This document shows positions 46,990-54,386 of a stretch of 64,000 bases of DNA, in pieces. Location: positions 1 through 64,000 of the forward strand of contig JAFIEE010000001.1 of the NCBI GenBank assembly GCA_020832705.1, in the 5' to 3' direction. Each line of letters opens with the position of its first letter. Within the stretch, counting starts at the first letter, position 1. The stretch is from Paracoccaceae bacterium. Lineage in GTDB: Bacteria > Pseudomonadota > Alphaproteobacteria > Rhodobacterales > Rhodobacteraceae. Below the pieces are notes generated by a model. It was not told the origin of the DNA. It searched no databases and saw nothing but the letters and a program-made list of their open reading frames with translations. The position numbers were made by a program, and so were the translations under genes.

Positions 46990-48237
46990 TCATCGCGAAT
47001 CGGCTCCTTCTTCCAGCCCTATCTCAAGCCCCATACGCCGGACATCCTTCGGTGTGAACAGCGTGCGGCGCCACAACTGATTGGATGCCCTGTCCCGAGT
47101 TCGCATATCCGAGATATACCCAGGATCAGGGGTGCGCCATGTCTTGCCGTAATAGCCTTCGAGGATGCGCTCGGCATTGTTCGGCACCAGAACGGGCACT
47201 CCCGCCATCATGACCTGCCGGGCCGGCAGGATATCATCGCGCGTGCAGCGCACCTTCTTGCCGGTATACATGATCAGATCGTCCCCGTGGAACCAAAGCG
47301 GAACGCCCAGGGAAATGATGACGTCTTCCCCCTGACGATGTACGCTCAGATCTCTCCGTACTTGCGTAACCAACGGCCAAGCCTCAAGGCGTTTCGCGAA
47401 TTCAAGAGCCTCTTTCCGCACCTCTTCCGGGGTTTCGAGGTCCGACAGGTAGCTGACGTCGAAATCATCATCGTTTTCGATCACCCCGCCCTCGCGGATA
47501 CAGCCCAGCAAGGTGCCGTAGGAAACAAACAACGGCTTTCCGGTTGCAGCCTCGAACCTTGCGGCGATGTCGACATAGGCATCCAGGTATTCCTGCTGCC
47601 GCTTGGCGACTGCGTTCGGGTTGGCCTGTGCCAGCTCTCCCTTCTTGGTCAGCAGGTTCCCCTTTGCAGCGAGACCAGCGAGTTCCCCGGACGCGTTTGG
47701 AATCCGGACGCGGATGGCATCTGCGCCGCCATGGGACAGCCGGGCGCCGGTGTCGTCGACGATACTCAGCCCACATTCAGTCGGGAAGGACCTTACGAGC
47801 TCATGCCCAAGCAGGGCGTCGAACTTTGTCTGTCGCCCGGGCAAGTTGCGCTTGCAAACAGGGATGTCGTCGATGTGAACTGTCACCGAGGGCGTGTTAC
47901 CCGACTTCACCGCTCCCGCGATGAATATCCCGCCTTTCGACTCCAGCGCGTCAAATGTCCCTCCCGGGCGGAGGGCCCGGACGATCGCGGCGAGCGCGCT
48001 GGTTTCAACGACAATGCGGCTTGCGCCGGTTTCCGTCGGAACAGACCCTTCGCGAAGTCTCTGGCGCCGCGTCAGTTCAGCCTTCCAGGTCGACCTTCCA
48101 ATTATCCGCCAGCGGGTCAGGGTATCGATCCCCGGCAGGTGCACCATCAGCCACACGATGAGCGCATGCAGGCCGCGCCCGATGGGCGGAACGTAACAGG
48201 CGGCCCGGACGAGCCTTATGTATAATGTCTGGGACAT
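46990..48237 (-). CDS. large LicD-family protein
   Basis: A 415-aa protein. Residues about 1-230 are poorly conserved (a hydrophobic segment near 10-35, YVPPIGRGLHALIVWLMVHL). The LicD domain starts near residue 235 with FVSYGTLLGCIREGGVIEND, where the DDDFDVSY aspartates bind metal, and ends with LEGYYGKTWRTPDPGY. Predicted to add a phospho-alcohol to a cell-surface glycan. Copy B of the repeated leader abuts its start (GGGGGAAGA precedes the ATG). It lies between the CDP-alcohol phosphotransferase and the nucleotidyltransferase fragment. Confidence 0.82.
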   Translation of the reverse strand: MSQTLYIRLVRAACYVPPIGRGLHALIVWLMVHLPGIDTLTRWRIIGRSTWKAELTRRQRLREGSVPTETGASRIVVETSALAAIVRALRPGGTFDALESKGGIFIAGAVKSGNTPSVTVHIDDIPVCKRNLPGRQTKFDALLGHELVRSFPTECGLSIVDDTGARLSHGGADAIRVRIPNASGELAGLAAKGNLLTKKGELAQANPNAVAKRQQEYLDAYVDIAARFEAATGKPLFVSYGTLLGCIREGGVIENDDDFDVSYLSDLETPEEVRKEALEFAKRLEAWPLVTQVRRDLSVHRQGEDVIISLGVPLWFHGDDLIMYTGKKVRCTRDDILPARQVMMAGVPVLVPNNAERILEGYYGKTWRTPDPGYISDMRTRDRASNQLWRRTLFTPKDVRRMGLEIGLEEGADSR

Positions 48238-48238
48238 T

Positions 48239-48346
48239 CTTCCCCCATGCGCCTTTCAGGAAAACCGGATGCGTGCAGGCACAGGTGCGGGTGTCTTGCC
48301 CCGCACAAACGCCGATCCCGCATCCGGTGCAATACCGCGTTGCTGC
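48239..48346. repeat. ~105-bp repeated element, copy B
   Basis: Second copy of the element at 46849-46954. It ends two bases before the ATG of the large LicD gene and supplies its ribosome-binding region. It contains the same GTGCGGG/CCCGCAC hairpin as copy A. No T-run follows the hairpin. Confidence 0.85.
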
Positions 48347-48364
48347 CCCTTGCCATCGGACCTG

Positions 48365-49099
48365 TCACAACGACAGCCGTCTTGCATCTTCGCGCGAGAC
48401 ACGCATGCCATAGTGCAACATGACCGCCGCCGCTGTCAGTGCGGCCACAGCCGTAAAGACAACAAGGAAGGGCATCTGCACATTGAACAGGATTGCACCC
48501 AGGAAAAGCGGCGCCAGCGTCAACTGATTGAACTCCCGCGGCAGGCTCGACCGCATCCGGCGCAACACCCCCCCGCGTTTCGGCCCGTCAGGCTGGGCAG
48601 TGTCCGGTTTCGGCAGAATTCTGGCCGCCTTCTGGTGCACAAGCCGCATCAACAGGCTCAGGTTGCTTGCAAGCCCACCGAGCAGGATGAACTCTCCGGA
48701 AAAGAAGTAGACCGGTGTTGTCTGCTCGACATAGAGACCAAGCGCGAGCGGCATGAGCATGTAGCAGAAATAACCGCCGACGGCATCGAACCACGGGCCG
48801 AACAGGGATTTCAATCCGTTCGCCCGCGCAATGTTCCCGTCGACACAATCCAGCAGCGCAACAAGAACGAACACGACGGCGCCGATGAGTGCGAGCACCC
48901 TGTCTCCAGTGGCGATCAGAAACGCCGCAGGGAATGCCAGCAGCAGCCCAAGGAGCGTGACCTGATTGGCCGTGACCCCCATCCGGTGCAGAACCCAGGA
49001 TACGGGGATCGAAACCGGGCGAAACAGGTATCTTTCAACCGTGCTTGCGCCGTCCTTCTTGGACTGAGGGAGATAGGACTTGAATTCTTCAAGGGTCAC
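48365..49099 (-). CDS. CDP-alcohol phosphatidyltransferase-family membrane protein
   Basis: Inner-membrane enzyme of 244 aa from the GTG at 49099, which has GGAG six bases upstream; an ATG at 49198 would add 33 unusual residues. The family motif is DCVDGNIARANGLKSLFGPW followed by FDAVGGY, i.e. D-x2-DG-x2-AR-x8-G-x3-D. The last aspartate of the motif (expected four residues after FD) is a glycine here. Several hydrophobic segments follow. It would transfer a phospho-alcohol from a CDP donor to another alcohol, consistent with the licD/cytidylyltransferase context. The changed residue raises doubt about activity. Confidence 0.82.
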   Translation of the reverse strand: MTLEEFKSYLPQSKKDGASTVERYLFRPVSIPVSWVLHRMGVTANQVTLLGLLLAFPAAFLIATGDRVLALIGAVVFVLVALLDCVDGNIARANGLKSLFGPWFDAVGGYFCYMLMPLALGLYVEQTTPVYFFSGEFILLGGLASNLSLLMRLVHQKAARILPKPDTAQPDGPKRGGVLRRMRSSLPREFNQLTLAPLFLGAILFNVQMPFLVVFTAVAALTAAAVMLHYGMRVSREDARRLSL

Positions 49100-49223
49100 A
49101 GTGTTCTCCGGTTCAGACAGGTGCCGCCCATATTCATCCTGCTGCCTATTGTTCAACGGATCACATTTCTTGCACAGGGCAGTATCAGTGAATATCACAT
49201 TGATATGTCATGATTTTCGAAGG

Positions 49224-49745
49224 TTACTCAGTATAGAATACCGGCGCGTCGGGGTCGGGCGTGATGAATTCCCTTTGCAGCGTGGTCTCGATCGCCTCGG
49301 CAAGCGGCGTCTGGGCGGTGAAGCCTTCGACGGCGTGTGCGGCACTGGCGAAACGAGTCGTCGCGCAGAACTTCCGCACCCTGATCGCGCTGACGGGCAG
49401 CGTTCTGCCGCTGATGCGCGCGGCCACATCCGCTGCATGGCCTGCGACCATGCCCAGCCACAAGGGCAGACGCAGGCCGACCCCTTCCTTCCCGAAAAGC
49501 CGCCAGCGCACCAGCGCTACCAGTTCATTCATGGTCAGGTCGGGCTTGTCGACGTAGTTGTACAGATGCACCCCCGGACCGAAACCCGCAGCAAAATGCA
49601 GAAAGGCCGCAACGTTCTCGACATAGGCCATGGACTTGCTGTTCTGCCCGTTGCCGATCATCACGAACTTTCCGGAACTGATGAAAGACAGCAGGTTGAA
49701 GACATTGCCCCGGTTTCCAGGTCCAAACACCACGGTTGTCGTTCC
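49224..49745 (-). pseudogene. C-terminal fragment of an NAD-dependent sugar epimerase/dehydratase
   Basis: The frame begins with TTTVVFGPGNRGNVFNLL and continues VMIGNGQNSKSMAYVENVAA, LYNYVDKPDLTMNELV and RVRKFCATTRFASAAH to its stop. This is the second half of WcaG-like extended SDR proteins. The N-terminal Rossmann domain (GxxGxxG, YxxxK) is missing. Upstream of about 49745 the sequence is unrelated, so the gene is truncated by a rearrangement. It is downstream of the small membrane protein gene. Confidence 0.75.
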
Positions 49746-50154
49746 TCGATCCCGAATGCAAGAAACCATGCTGCACCTGCAAAGCCCACCGGCTGACCTG
49801 CCGGAAATTGCAGCAAGTGCAGGTCAACGCGGGCAAGGGCTTGCAGGTAATCACGAGGCTCAAGGTTTCGGGCGCCCCGATGTTCGGAGAGAGTGTGACC
49901 GATGTCGCCGGGTATTTCATCGACCCGCCGGATGTTGCCGTTTCGCTGTCTCCTGACGAGACGTCCCGGAACCAGGCGTCGGCCGGAACCAGGCCCCGGA
50001 TCGCACGCAACCGGGGCTGCCGCTCAAGGAAGAACCAGCCCAAGCCCCTGAAACCGATACCTCCAGACCGCGCCTGCAAATTCCCGGAGCGCGCCGCTGG
50101 GAAATCGCCACGGGATTTGCGACAAGACCCGCACCGGACCCGGCTTCGACGGCG
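49746..50154. other. gap with no recognisable gene
   Basis: Both strands carry open frames with no recognisable domain, signal peptide or ribosome site. It probably contains the rearrangement junction that removed the N-terminal half of the epimerase. I found no insertion-sequence ends here. Confidence 0.5.
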
Positions 50155-50319
50155 TCAGAAGATGAGGCGAACCACCATCACGATCACCCAGACCCAGGCC
50201 AGGGCGCCAAGTACCGCACACGGGAGGATATACCATCCGGCAGACCATCGCTGCGCCCGTTTCGGGGCTTCGCACGCCCTGTGCGATGATTGTGAAACGT
50301 CACTCGTTGTGAATGCCAT
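50155..50319 (-). CDS. small single-pass membrane protein
   Basis: A 54-aa reading frame with ATG at 50319 and GGAG nine bases upstream. The first 27 residues are polar and basic. Residues 28-50 (GWYILPCAVLGALAWVWVIV) form one transmembrane helix, followed by MVVRLIF and a stop. It has no motif I recognise. It lies 72 bp after the glycine-rich protein gene on the same strand, so could be its co-transcribed partner or belong to the glycan locus. Confidence 0.45.
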   Translation of the reverse strand: MAFTTSDVSQSSHRACEAPKRAQRWSAGWYILPCAVLGALAWVWVIVMVVRLIF

Positions 50320-50391
50320 CGAAGCCAACTCCATTCGGGATGTGCCCCCCCGAAGCCCGATGATCCGGCAACGGGGGGCAATGGACGTGCC

Positions 50392-51138
50392 TCAGCGCAT
50401 CTGCTCCGAAATGCTGCTGCTCGATACCGGAACGGTGATCATTCCGCCCGAAGGCGTTACGTCGATCTGGCCGACCTCGACACAGGCCGGTCTGCTCCAG
50501 AGTTGATCCGATGTTTCAAAGCGAAGGCGCGTGATCCGCATGTCGTCGGAAACCCAGGTGTCGTGGACAAGGCCGATCATGGTCCCCGTGCTGTCAAAGA
50601 CAGGCATGCCGGTAAAGTTCTGCGAGTTACCCTCGCCTATGCACCGCGGCATACCCCCGCGCATCGTGACTGTCCCGCGCGGGACGACCGGCGTTCCCGG
50701 CGTGGCGGACCCATTCCCGCCGTTGCCGCCATTGCCGCCGTTTCCACCGTTCCCGCCGTTTCCGTTCCCGGGCTCACCGCCATTCGAGCCATCGCCGATT
50801 CCGACACCGATCAAACCACCGCTGCCCTCACCGCCGACACTGACACCCGCGGCGCCGCCGGTGCCGTCGCCACCGACACTGACACCCGCGGCCCCGCCGG
50901 TGCCGTCGCCCCCGACACCGACGCCTGCAACACTGCCGCTGCCGCTGCCGCCTATGCCGACGGACACCGCAGCGTCATCCGCATCCTGGCCGACCCCGAC
51001 AGAGACAACACCGCCCAGGTTGACCCCCACGCCATCGCCCAGGAATGCTTGTGCCTGGACGGCGGGGAAACAGATAAGCGCGCAGATCACGCCCGATACG
51101 GTGGTTCTGCGCGACGTTGCCGAGAATTTCTCAAGCAT
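50392..51138 (-). CDS. secreted glycine-rich protein with PRC-barrel-like C-terminal domain (1)
   Basis: A 248-aa protein from the ATG at 51138, preceded by GGAG at eight bases. A signal peptide (about residues 14-32, ICALICFPAVQAQA) leads into a repetitive Gly/Val region. Three 13-residue GDGTGGAAGVSVG-type units follow a GVGVNLGG stretch, then NGGNGGNGG repeats. A ~90-residue C-terminal domain contains PRCIGEGNSQNFTGMPVFDS, TGTMIGLVHDTWVSDDMRIT and RPACVEVG. The FD-x-x-G-x-x-IG-V-D pattern resembles PRC-barrels. The same domain ends the protein at 53655-54386. Function unknown. Confidence 0.75.
   Translation of the reverse strand: MLEKFSATSRRTTVSGVICALICFPAVQAQAFLGDGVGVNLGGVVSVGVGQDADDAAVSVGIGGSGSGSVAGVGVGGDGTGGAAGVSVGGDGTGGAAGVSVGGEGSGGLIGVGIGDGSNGGEPGNGNGGNGGNGGNGGNGGNGSATPGTPVVPRGTVTMRGGMPRCIGEGNSQNFTGMPVFDSTGTMIGLVHDTWVSDDMRITRLRFETSDQLWSRPACVEVGQIDVTPSGGMITVPVSSSSISEQMR
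50834..50950 (-). repeat. 39-bp tandem repeats in the glycine-rich gene
   Basis: Three consecutive 39-bp units start at 50834, 50873 and 50912 and encode 13-residue GDGTGGAAGVSVG-like repeats. The second and third copies are nearly identical, the flanks degenerate. The adjacent 50716-50768 is a 9-bp-type repeat coding for (NGG)n. Copy number may vary between strains. Confidence 0.85.
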
Positions 51139-51348
51139 CGACAATTCTCCATCTTAACATCAAGTGACTTCAGGTCCCACGCTGCGCACCGGAACGGATC
51201 AGCACCTCCGAAGAAATCGAGGCACTCGGAACATTCGGCGACGGAGTTGCAATCAGAGGGTGCGCTCGCCCACTCTCTCTAAGGCAGTCCGCCAAAGGGG
51301 TGATATCCGCCTTTGGGTCGAACCATACCAAAGTGCGATACCGTCAAA

Positions 51349-51377
51349 TTGCAGCAAGTCACTGTTTATATTATATA
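51349..51377 (+). promoter_or_regulatory. candidate sigma70-type promoter
   Basis: TTGCAG (51349-51354), a 17-base spacer and TATATA (51372-51377) form the best sigma70-like match in this region, in sharp contrast to the surrounding GC-rich DNA. It would transcribe rightwards, with a ~370-base leader before the gene at 51753. Confidence 0.4.
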
Positions 51378-51379
51378 AA
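51365..51379. promoter_or_regulatory. perfect AT palindrome over the candidate -10 region
   Basis: TTTATAT, T, ATATAAA is a perfect 7-bp inverted repeat overlapping the candidate promoter. It could be an operator for the LuxR-type protein encoded at 52953-53465 or for another regulator. Confidence 0.35.
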
Positions 51380-51644
51380 TATCAAATCCGCGCGTGCACC
51401 CTGGCGCGCGGCGGCCAAGACTTCGGGGCTGCAGGGTCTGCCAGGCCGCCGCATCGGACCTTCGGTCGATAAGTCGGCGATCAGCCTGAGGGTGTATGTC
51501 GCACGCGCGGCGACAGTCGTATCAATGCACGGATCGCCTGGCGCCGAGCGTCGCACCGTGTCGTCAGTTCGCGGTTTTAACAGGTCCCGCGCATGAGGTT
51601 GGCTATCACGTGAGCGCCTCGGGTCCCGACTTCGCCGGGGGTCT

Positions 51645-51676
51645 TGCGGCCCGGGTTGAACCAAATCCGGGCCGCA
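51645..51676. promoter_or_regulatory. 10-bp stem hairpin upstream of the receiver-like gene
   Basis: TGCGGCCCGG pairs perfectly with CCGGGCCGCA across a 12-base loop, ending 76 bp before the ATG at 51753. No T-run follows. It may be a leader hairpin or regulator site. Confidence 0.45.
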
Positions 51677-51752
51677 CCATGAGAACGGAAGCAACCGGTG
51701 CGCGAGGAGCAGTTGCAACGAATACGGACTGAAACAACACGGGATCGAGCTG

Positions 51753-52394
51753 ATGAGCATCTCTTCGAACTTTTCGCCGACCGGCGCCTCTCGACCGTCA
51801 CGATTGCATGAAGCGTTGCGCGCGCTGGCCGCGCGCTGGTCGGGCGGCAGCCCGGACCAGACCGAAAAGACCTGCAGCGCGCGCATCAGCAGCCCGCACA
51901 GCGCCGACGTCTCGCGGGAACTTGTGGAGTCGCTCTTCACGCGTGAGTCCGCGTTGCGCGCAGGCCTTGCGGATGATGGCATCAGCGACGCGCTTGCGAC
52001 GGTGTGTCACCTGGAATGCCATGTCGTCTGCGCCGGCGGGGGGCTGGCCGCGCATGCGTCATGGCTGTCGGACCGGTTCCGGCACGTCCGGTGCTGGACC
52101 AGCGTCTGCAGCGCCACGAACTTTGTCGTCGCACCGCGCAAGCCGTCGCCGCGGTTCCTGCTGGTCGATCATGATGTGGTCTCGGCCCGCGCCGATGTGG
52201 TGAGTGACCTGATCCAGTTCCGTCGCCATGAGCCATTGACCCCCGTAATCCTTGCGTCGCGGTGGTTCCGGCGCCACGAGTTTTCGCGCCTGCGTTCCGC
52301 CATTGCGGATGTGTCTCTGGCGCTGCCGGTCAGCGGCGAAACGATGGAACAGGCCATTGTCCAGGCGGTTGCGAATTGTGACCGACACCACTGA
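51753..52394 (+). CDS. protein with a degenerate response-regulator receiver domain
   Basis: A 213-aa protein. The C-terminal half (about residues 130-210) follows a receiver-domain plan: FLLVDHDVVSARADVVSDLI (the aspartate at the phospho-acceptor position), LTPVILASRWFRRHEF (beta-4) and SLALPVSGETMEQAI (beta-5), but the conserved lysine is an alanine and the N-terminal acidic pair is absent. The N-terminal half has no recognised domain. Phosphorylation is therefore doubtful; a pseudo-receiver that binds a partner is plausible. It lies upstream of the PepSY and LuxR genes on the same strand. Confidence 0.6.
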   Translation: MSISSNFSPTGASRPSRLHEALRALAARWSGGSPDQTEKTCSARISSPHSADVSRELVESLFTRESALRAGLADDGISDALATVCHLECHVVCAGGGLAAHASWLSDRFRHVRCWTSVCSATNFVVAPRKPSPRFLLVDHDVVSARADVVSDLIQFRRHEPLTPVILASRWFRRHEFSRLRSAIADVSLALPVSGETMEQAIVQAVANCDRHH

Positions 52395-52481
52395 CGCCGT
52401 GGCGGCCGAAAGCCATTGAGTTGTCCTGTTGACCGGCTTCGTCTATGCAGGAACGGATCAGGCGACAGGAAGTGCTCGGAC

Positions 52482-52886
52482 GTGACGCCGGAATCCGCAC
52501 GCGCAAAAGGACGCTGGGCAGCGGTGTTGCTGTGTCTCGTGACACTTTCCGCACCGCTTGCCGCCAATGCGCAACCCATCGACCGCACAGCGGCAGTCGC
52601 CGTCGCGGCTGACCGTGCGCCCGAGAACAGGTATCTTGATGTCATTGACGCACTCGAACGTCAGGGATACCGGATCCTCGCCGTGCGGCAGACGCTCTTG
52701 CGCCGCGTCCTGATCCGCGCCGAGACCGATATCCACCTGCGCGAGATCGTGGTCAGCCGTGCGAACGGTGGCATCCTGCGGGATGTCATCGTCGAGGAAT
52801 ACACCGCCGTACGTCGCTGGATCGATGACGCGCCCCCGGCGGATATCAGACCCGGCGACATCGACCCAACGTTGCTTCCGGACTAG
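52482..52886 (+). CDS. exported PepSY-like protein
   Basis: A 134-aa protein from the GTG at 52482 (AGGAAG nine bases upstream); an ATG at 52416 is an alternative. Signal peptide: ARAKGRWAAVLLCLVTLSAP ending LAANAQP. The mature part reads VIDALERQGYRILAVRQTLL, RRVLIRAETDIHLREIVVSR and NGGILRDVIVEEY, a PepSY-like pattern common in small periplasmic proteins of this family of bacteria. PepSY domains often act as inhibitors or modulators. It follows the receiver-like gene by 87 bp. Confidence 0.7.
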   Translation: MTPESARAKGRWAAVLLCLVTLSAPLAANAQPIDRTAAVAVAADRAPENRYLDVIDALERQGYRILAVRQTLLRRVLIRAETDIHLREIVVSRANGGILRDVIVEEYTAVRRWIDDAPPADIRPGDIDPTLLPD

Positions 52887-52952
52887 ACCCCCCATGCACA
52901 GCGGCTCCGGAGATCTGCATGAACGCGTCAACCCTGTCCTGCGGAACCGGAC

Positions 52953-53465
52953 ATGAAGCGCCACAGCAAAGGAACGCTCGTCCTTCTGGTCTGCGCTCTC
53001 GTCGTCCAGTTCATGGGGGCGGGATTCTTCATCGCGAAGATCCTTTCCGATGTCTTCCTGTTCCGGATCCCGTTCATTCCGTGGGAAATGGTCGAGGTCC
53101 TGGAGCTGATGGCCAGTGTCGGGCTGCTGTTCGGGGTGGCGAGCAGTGTCACCCTGATCCTGATGTCTGTCCGCAGGATCGATCGCCTTTCGGACCAGAT
53201 CACTGCTCTTGGCGGGCAGTTCCAGGAATACATCGACCGTCAGTTCCTGGAGTGGAATCTGACCCCGACCGAGCGCAATGTCGCCCTGCTGGCAATCAAG
53301 GGGTTCAGCAACGCCGAGATCGCCCGTCTTCGGGGCACGACCGAGTCAACCGTCAAGTCGCAACTCACATCGATATTCCGCAAGACAGGCCTTTCGAGCC
53401 GTCAGCAATTGACGACCTATTTCATCGAGGATCTGGTCTCAACCCTCGATCAGGGGCCGCAATAG
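52953..53465 (+). CDS. membrane-anchored LuxR-type helix-turn-helix regulator
   Basis: A 170-aa protein with two N-terminal transmembrane helices (residues about 8-30 and 48-70), a short coiled-coil (RRIDRLSDQITALGGQFQEY) and a C-terminal LuxR/GerE HTH: LTPTERNVALLAIKGFSNAE, IARLRGTTESTVKSQL, SIFRKTGLSSRQQL. There is no autoinducer-binding domain. Membrane anchoring means signal sensing by a membrane or periplasmic event. It precedes the second glycine-rich gene by 189 bp and may control it and the divergent gene at 51138. Confidence 0.85.
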   Translation: MKRHSKGTLVLLVCALVVQFMGAGFFIAKILSDVFLFRIPFIPWEMVEVLELMASVGLLFGVASSVTLILMSVRRIDRLSDQITALGGQFQEYIDRQFLEWNLTPTERNVALLAIKGFSNAEIARLRGTTESTVKSQLTSIFRKTGLSSRQQLTTYFIEDLVSTLDQGPQ

Positions 53466-53654
53466 GCGCCCGGGCGCGCGGCTGCAGCCTGCCATGTTGC
53501 GGTCATCAGGATGGGGGGCGCGTCCGGCCCAGGCAGCGCGGGCGCAGGATTCTGCACCGCTATTGCAAATTCGGATGCACCCTGCGAGAGTGGGTCCCCT
53601 TTGCGGTTGGTCACGCTGCAGAAACAACCTCTGCGCGAAAGGGAGGGGTTCACA

Positions 53655-54386
53655 ATGTATCCGGAAGTTGCATGTTCCCGGCGAATGGCCCGGACTCTGG
53701 CCACGCTTGTCGTTGCCCTGACACTGGGCCTGGGCGTGAATGCGCCTGCCCGGGCGCTTGACCTCAATCTCGGTGGCGCGGGCGGTATCAGTGTCGGCAT
53801 CGGTGGCGGGGGCGGCGGGCTTGGCGTTGAAGCGAATGTCGGCGGGGACAGCGGCATCGGCGCGGGCGTCAGCGTCGGTGGCGAGAGCCTTGCGGGCGTG
53901 GAGGCCTCGGTCGGGGGGGACGATGGGGTGAATGCGTCGGCGACCCTGGGCGGCGACTCGCTGCTTGAAGCGGAGGTGGGTGTCGGTGGCGGGTCTTCCG
54001 GAACGACACCACCGGGCGAAGACCCGGGCGCGGGTCCCGGGCCGGACCCCGAGGCGCCTTTCCCACCGATTGACGGGGTCCGCTTGCAGGACGTGTCACC
54101 CGATCTGCTTGCTGCTGCACGCAGGGCGCGGTGTCGGCATGACGGCAACAGTTCGGCCTATGACGGTTTTGTTGTGTTCGATCCGCAGGGCACCGCCGTC
54201 GGTGTGGTCCACGGCGCGCGGGTATCGACCGGCCTCGACATCGCGGATCTGTGGATGGCCACGCTTCCCCGCGACGGTCTGCGGACAGGTTGCGTGCTGA
54301 TCCGCGCGCCGCAGGCGCGTGTCGGAAACGGTGCCATGCTCATCGCCGTGCCCTGGGAGCGCCTGGCAACTTCGCTGACCCGCTGA
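53655..54386 (+). CDS. secreted glycine-rich protein with PRC-barrel-like C-terminal domain (2)
   Basis: A 243-aa protein from the ATG at 53655, just after GGGAGGGG. Signal peptide about residues 12-33 (LATLVVALTLGLGVNAPARA). Residues 35-120 are glycine-rich beta-type repeats (GVEANVGGDSGIGAGVSVGG). The C-terminal 90 residues (RCRHDGNSSAYDGFVVFDPQ, GTAVGVVHGARVSTGLDIAD, RTGCVLIR, NGAMLIAVPWERL) align without gaps to the end of the protein at 50392-51138, with both cysteines conserved. Composition rules out a collagen-like GXY repeat. Unknown function, likely cell-surface or extracellular. Confidence 0.75.
   Translation: MYPEVACSRRMARTLATLVVALTLGLGVNAPARALDLNLGGAGGISVGIGGGGGGLGVEANVGGDSGIGAGVSVGGESLAGVEASVGGDDGVNASATLGGDSLLEAEVGVGGGSSGTTPPGEDPGAGPGPDPEAPFPPIDGVRLQDVSPDLLAAARRARCRHDGNSSAYDGFVVFDPQGTAVGVVHGARVSTGLDIADLWMATLPRDGLRTGCVLIRAPQARVGNGAMLIAVPWERLATSLTR

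Larger units (their letters stand above)
51139..51752. other. intergenic region between the glycine-rich gene and the receiver-like gene
   Basis: The 614-bp divergent region contains no supported gene. It holds an AT-rich promoter-like core at 51349-51379 and a strong hairpin at 51645-51676. Short open frames on both strands have no ribosome site or recognisable sequence. It may serve both divergent transcripts. Confidence 0.5.

Noticed and set aside
46357-48225. 622-codon plus-strand frame across the repeated leader and the large LicD gene
   Set aside because: Antisense to a LicD domain with clear metal motif.
50503-51157. Proline-rich plus-strand frames opposite the first glycine-rich gene
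   Set aside because: The minus-strand frame has a signal peptide, a ribosome site and a C-terminal domain shared with a paralogue; the proline-rich frames are its complement.
52953-53465. LuxR-type protein as the receptor for the LuxI product
   Set aside because: It has two membrane helices and no autoinducer-binding domain, and is 32 kb away from luxI.
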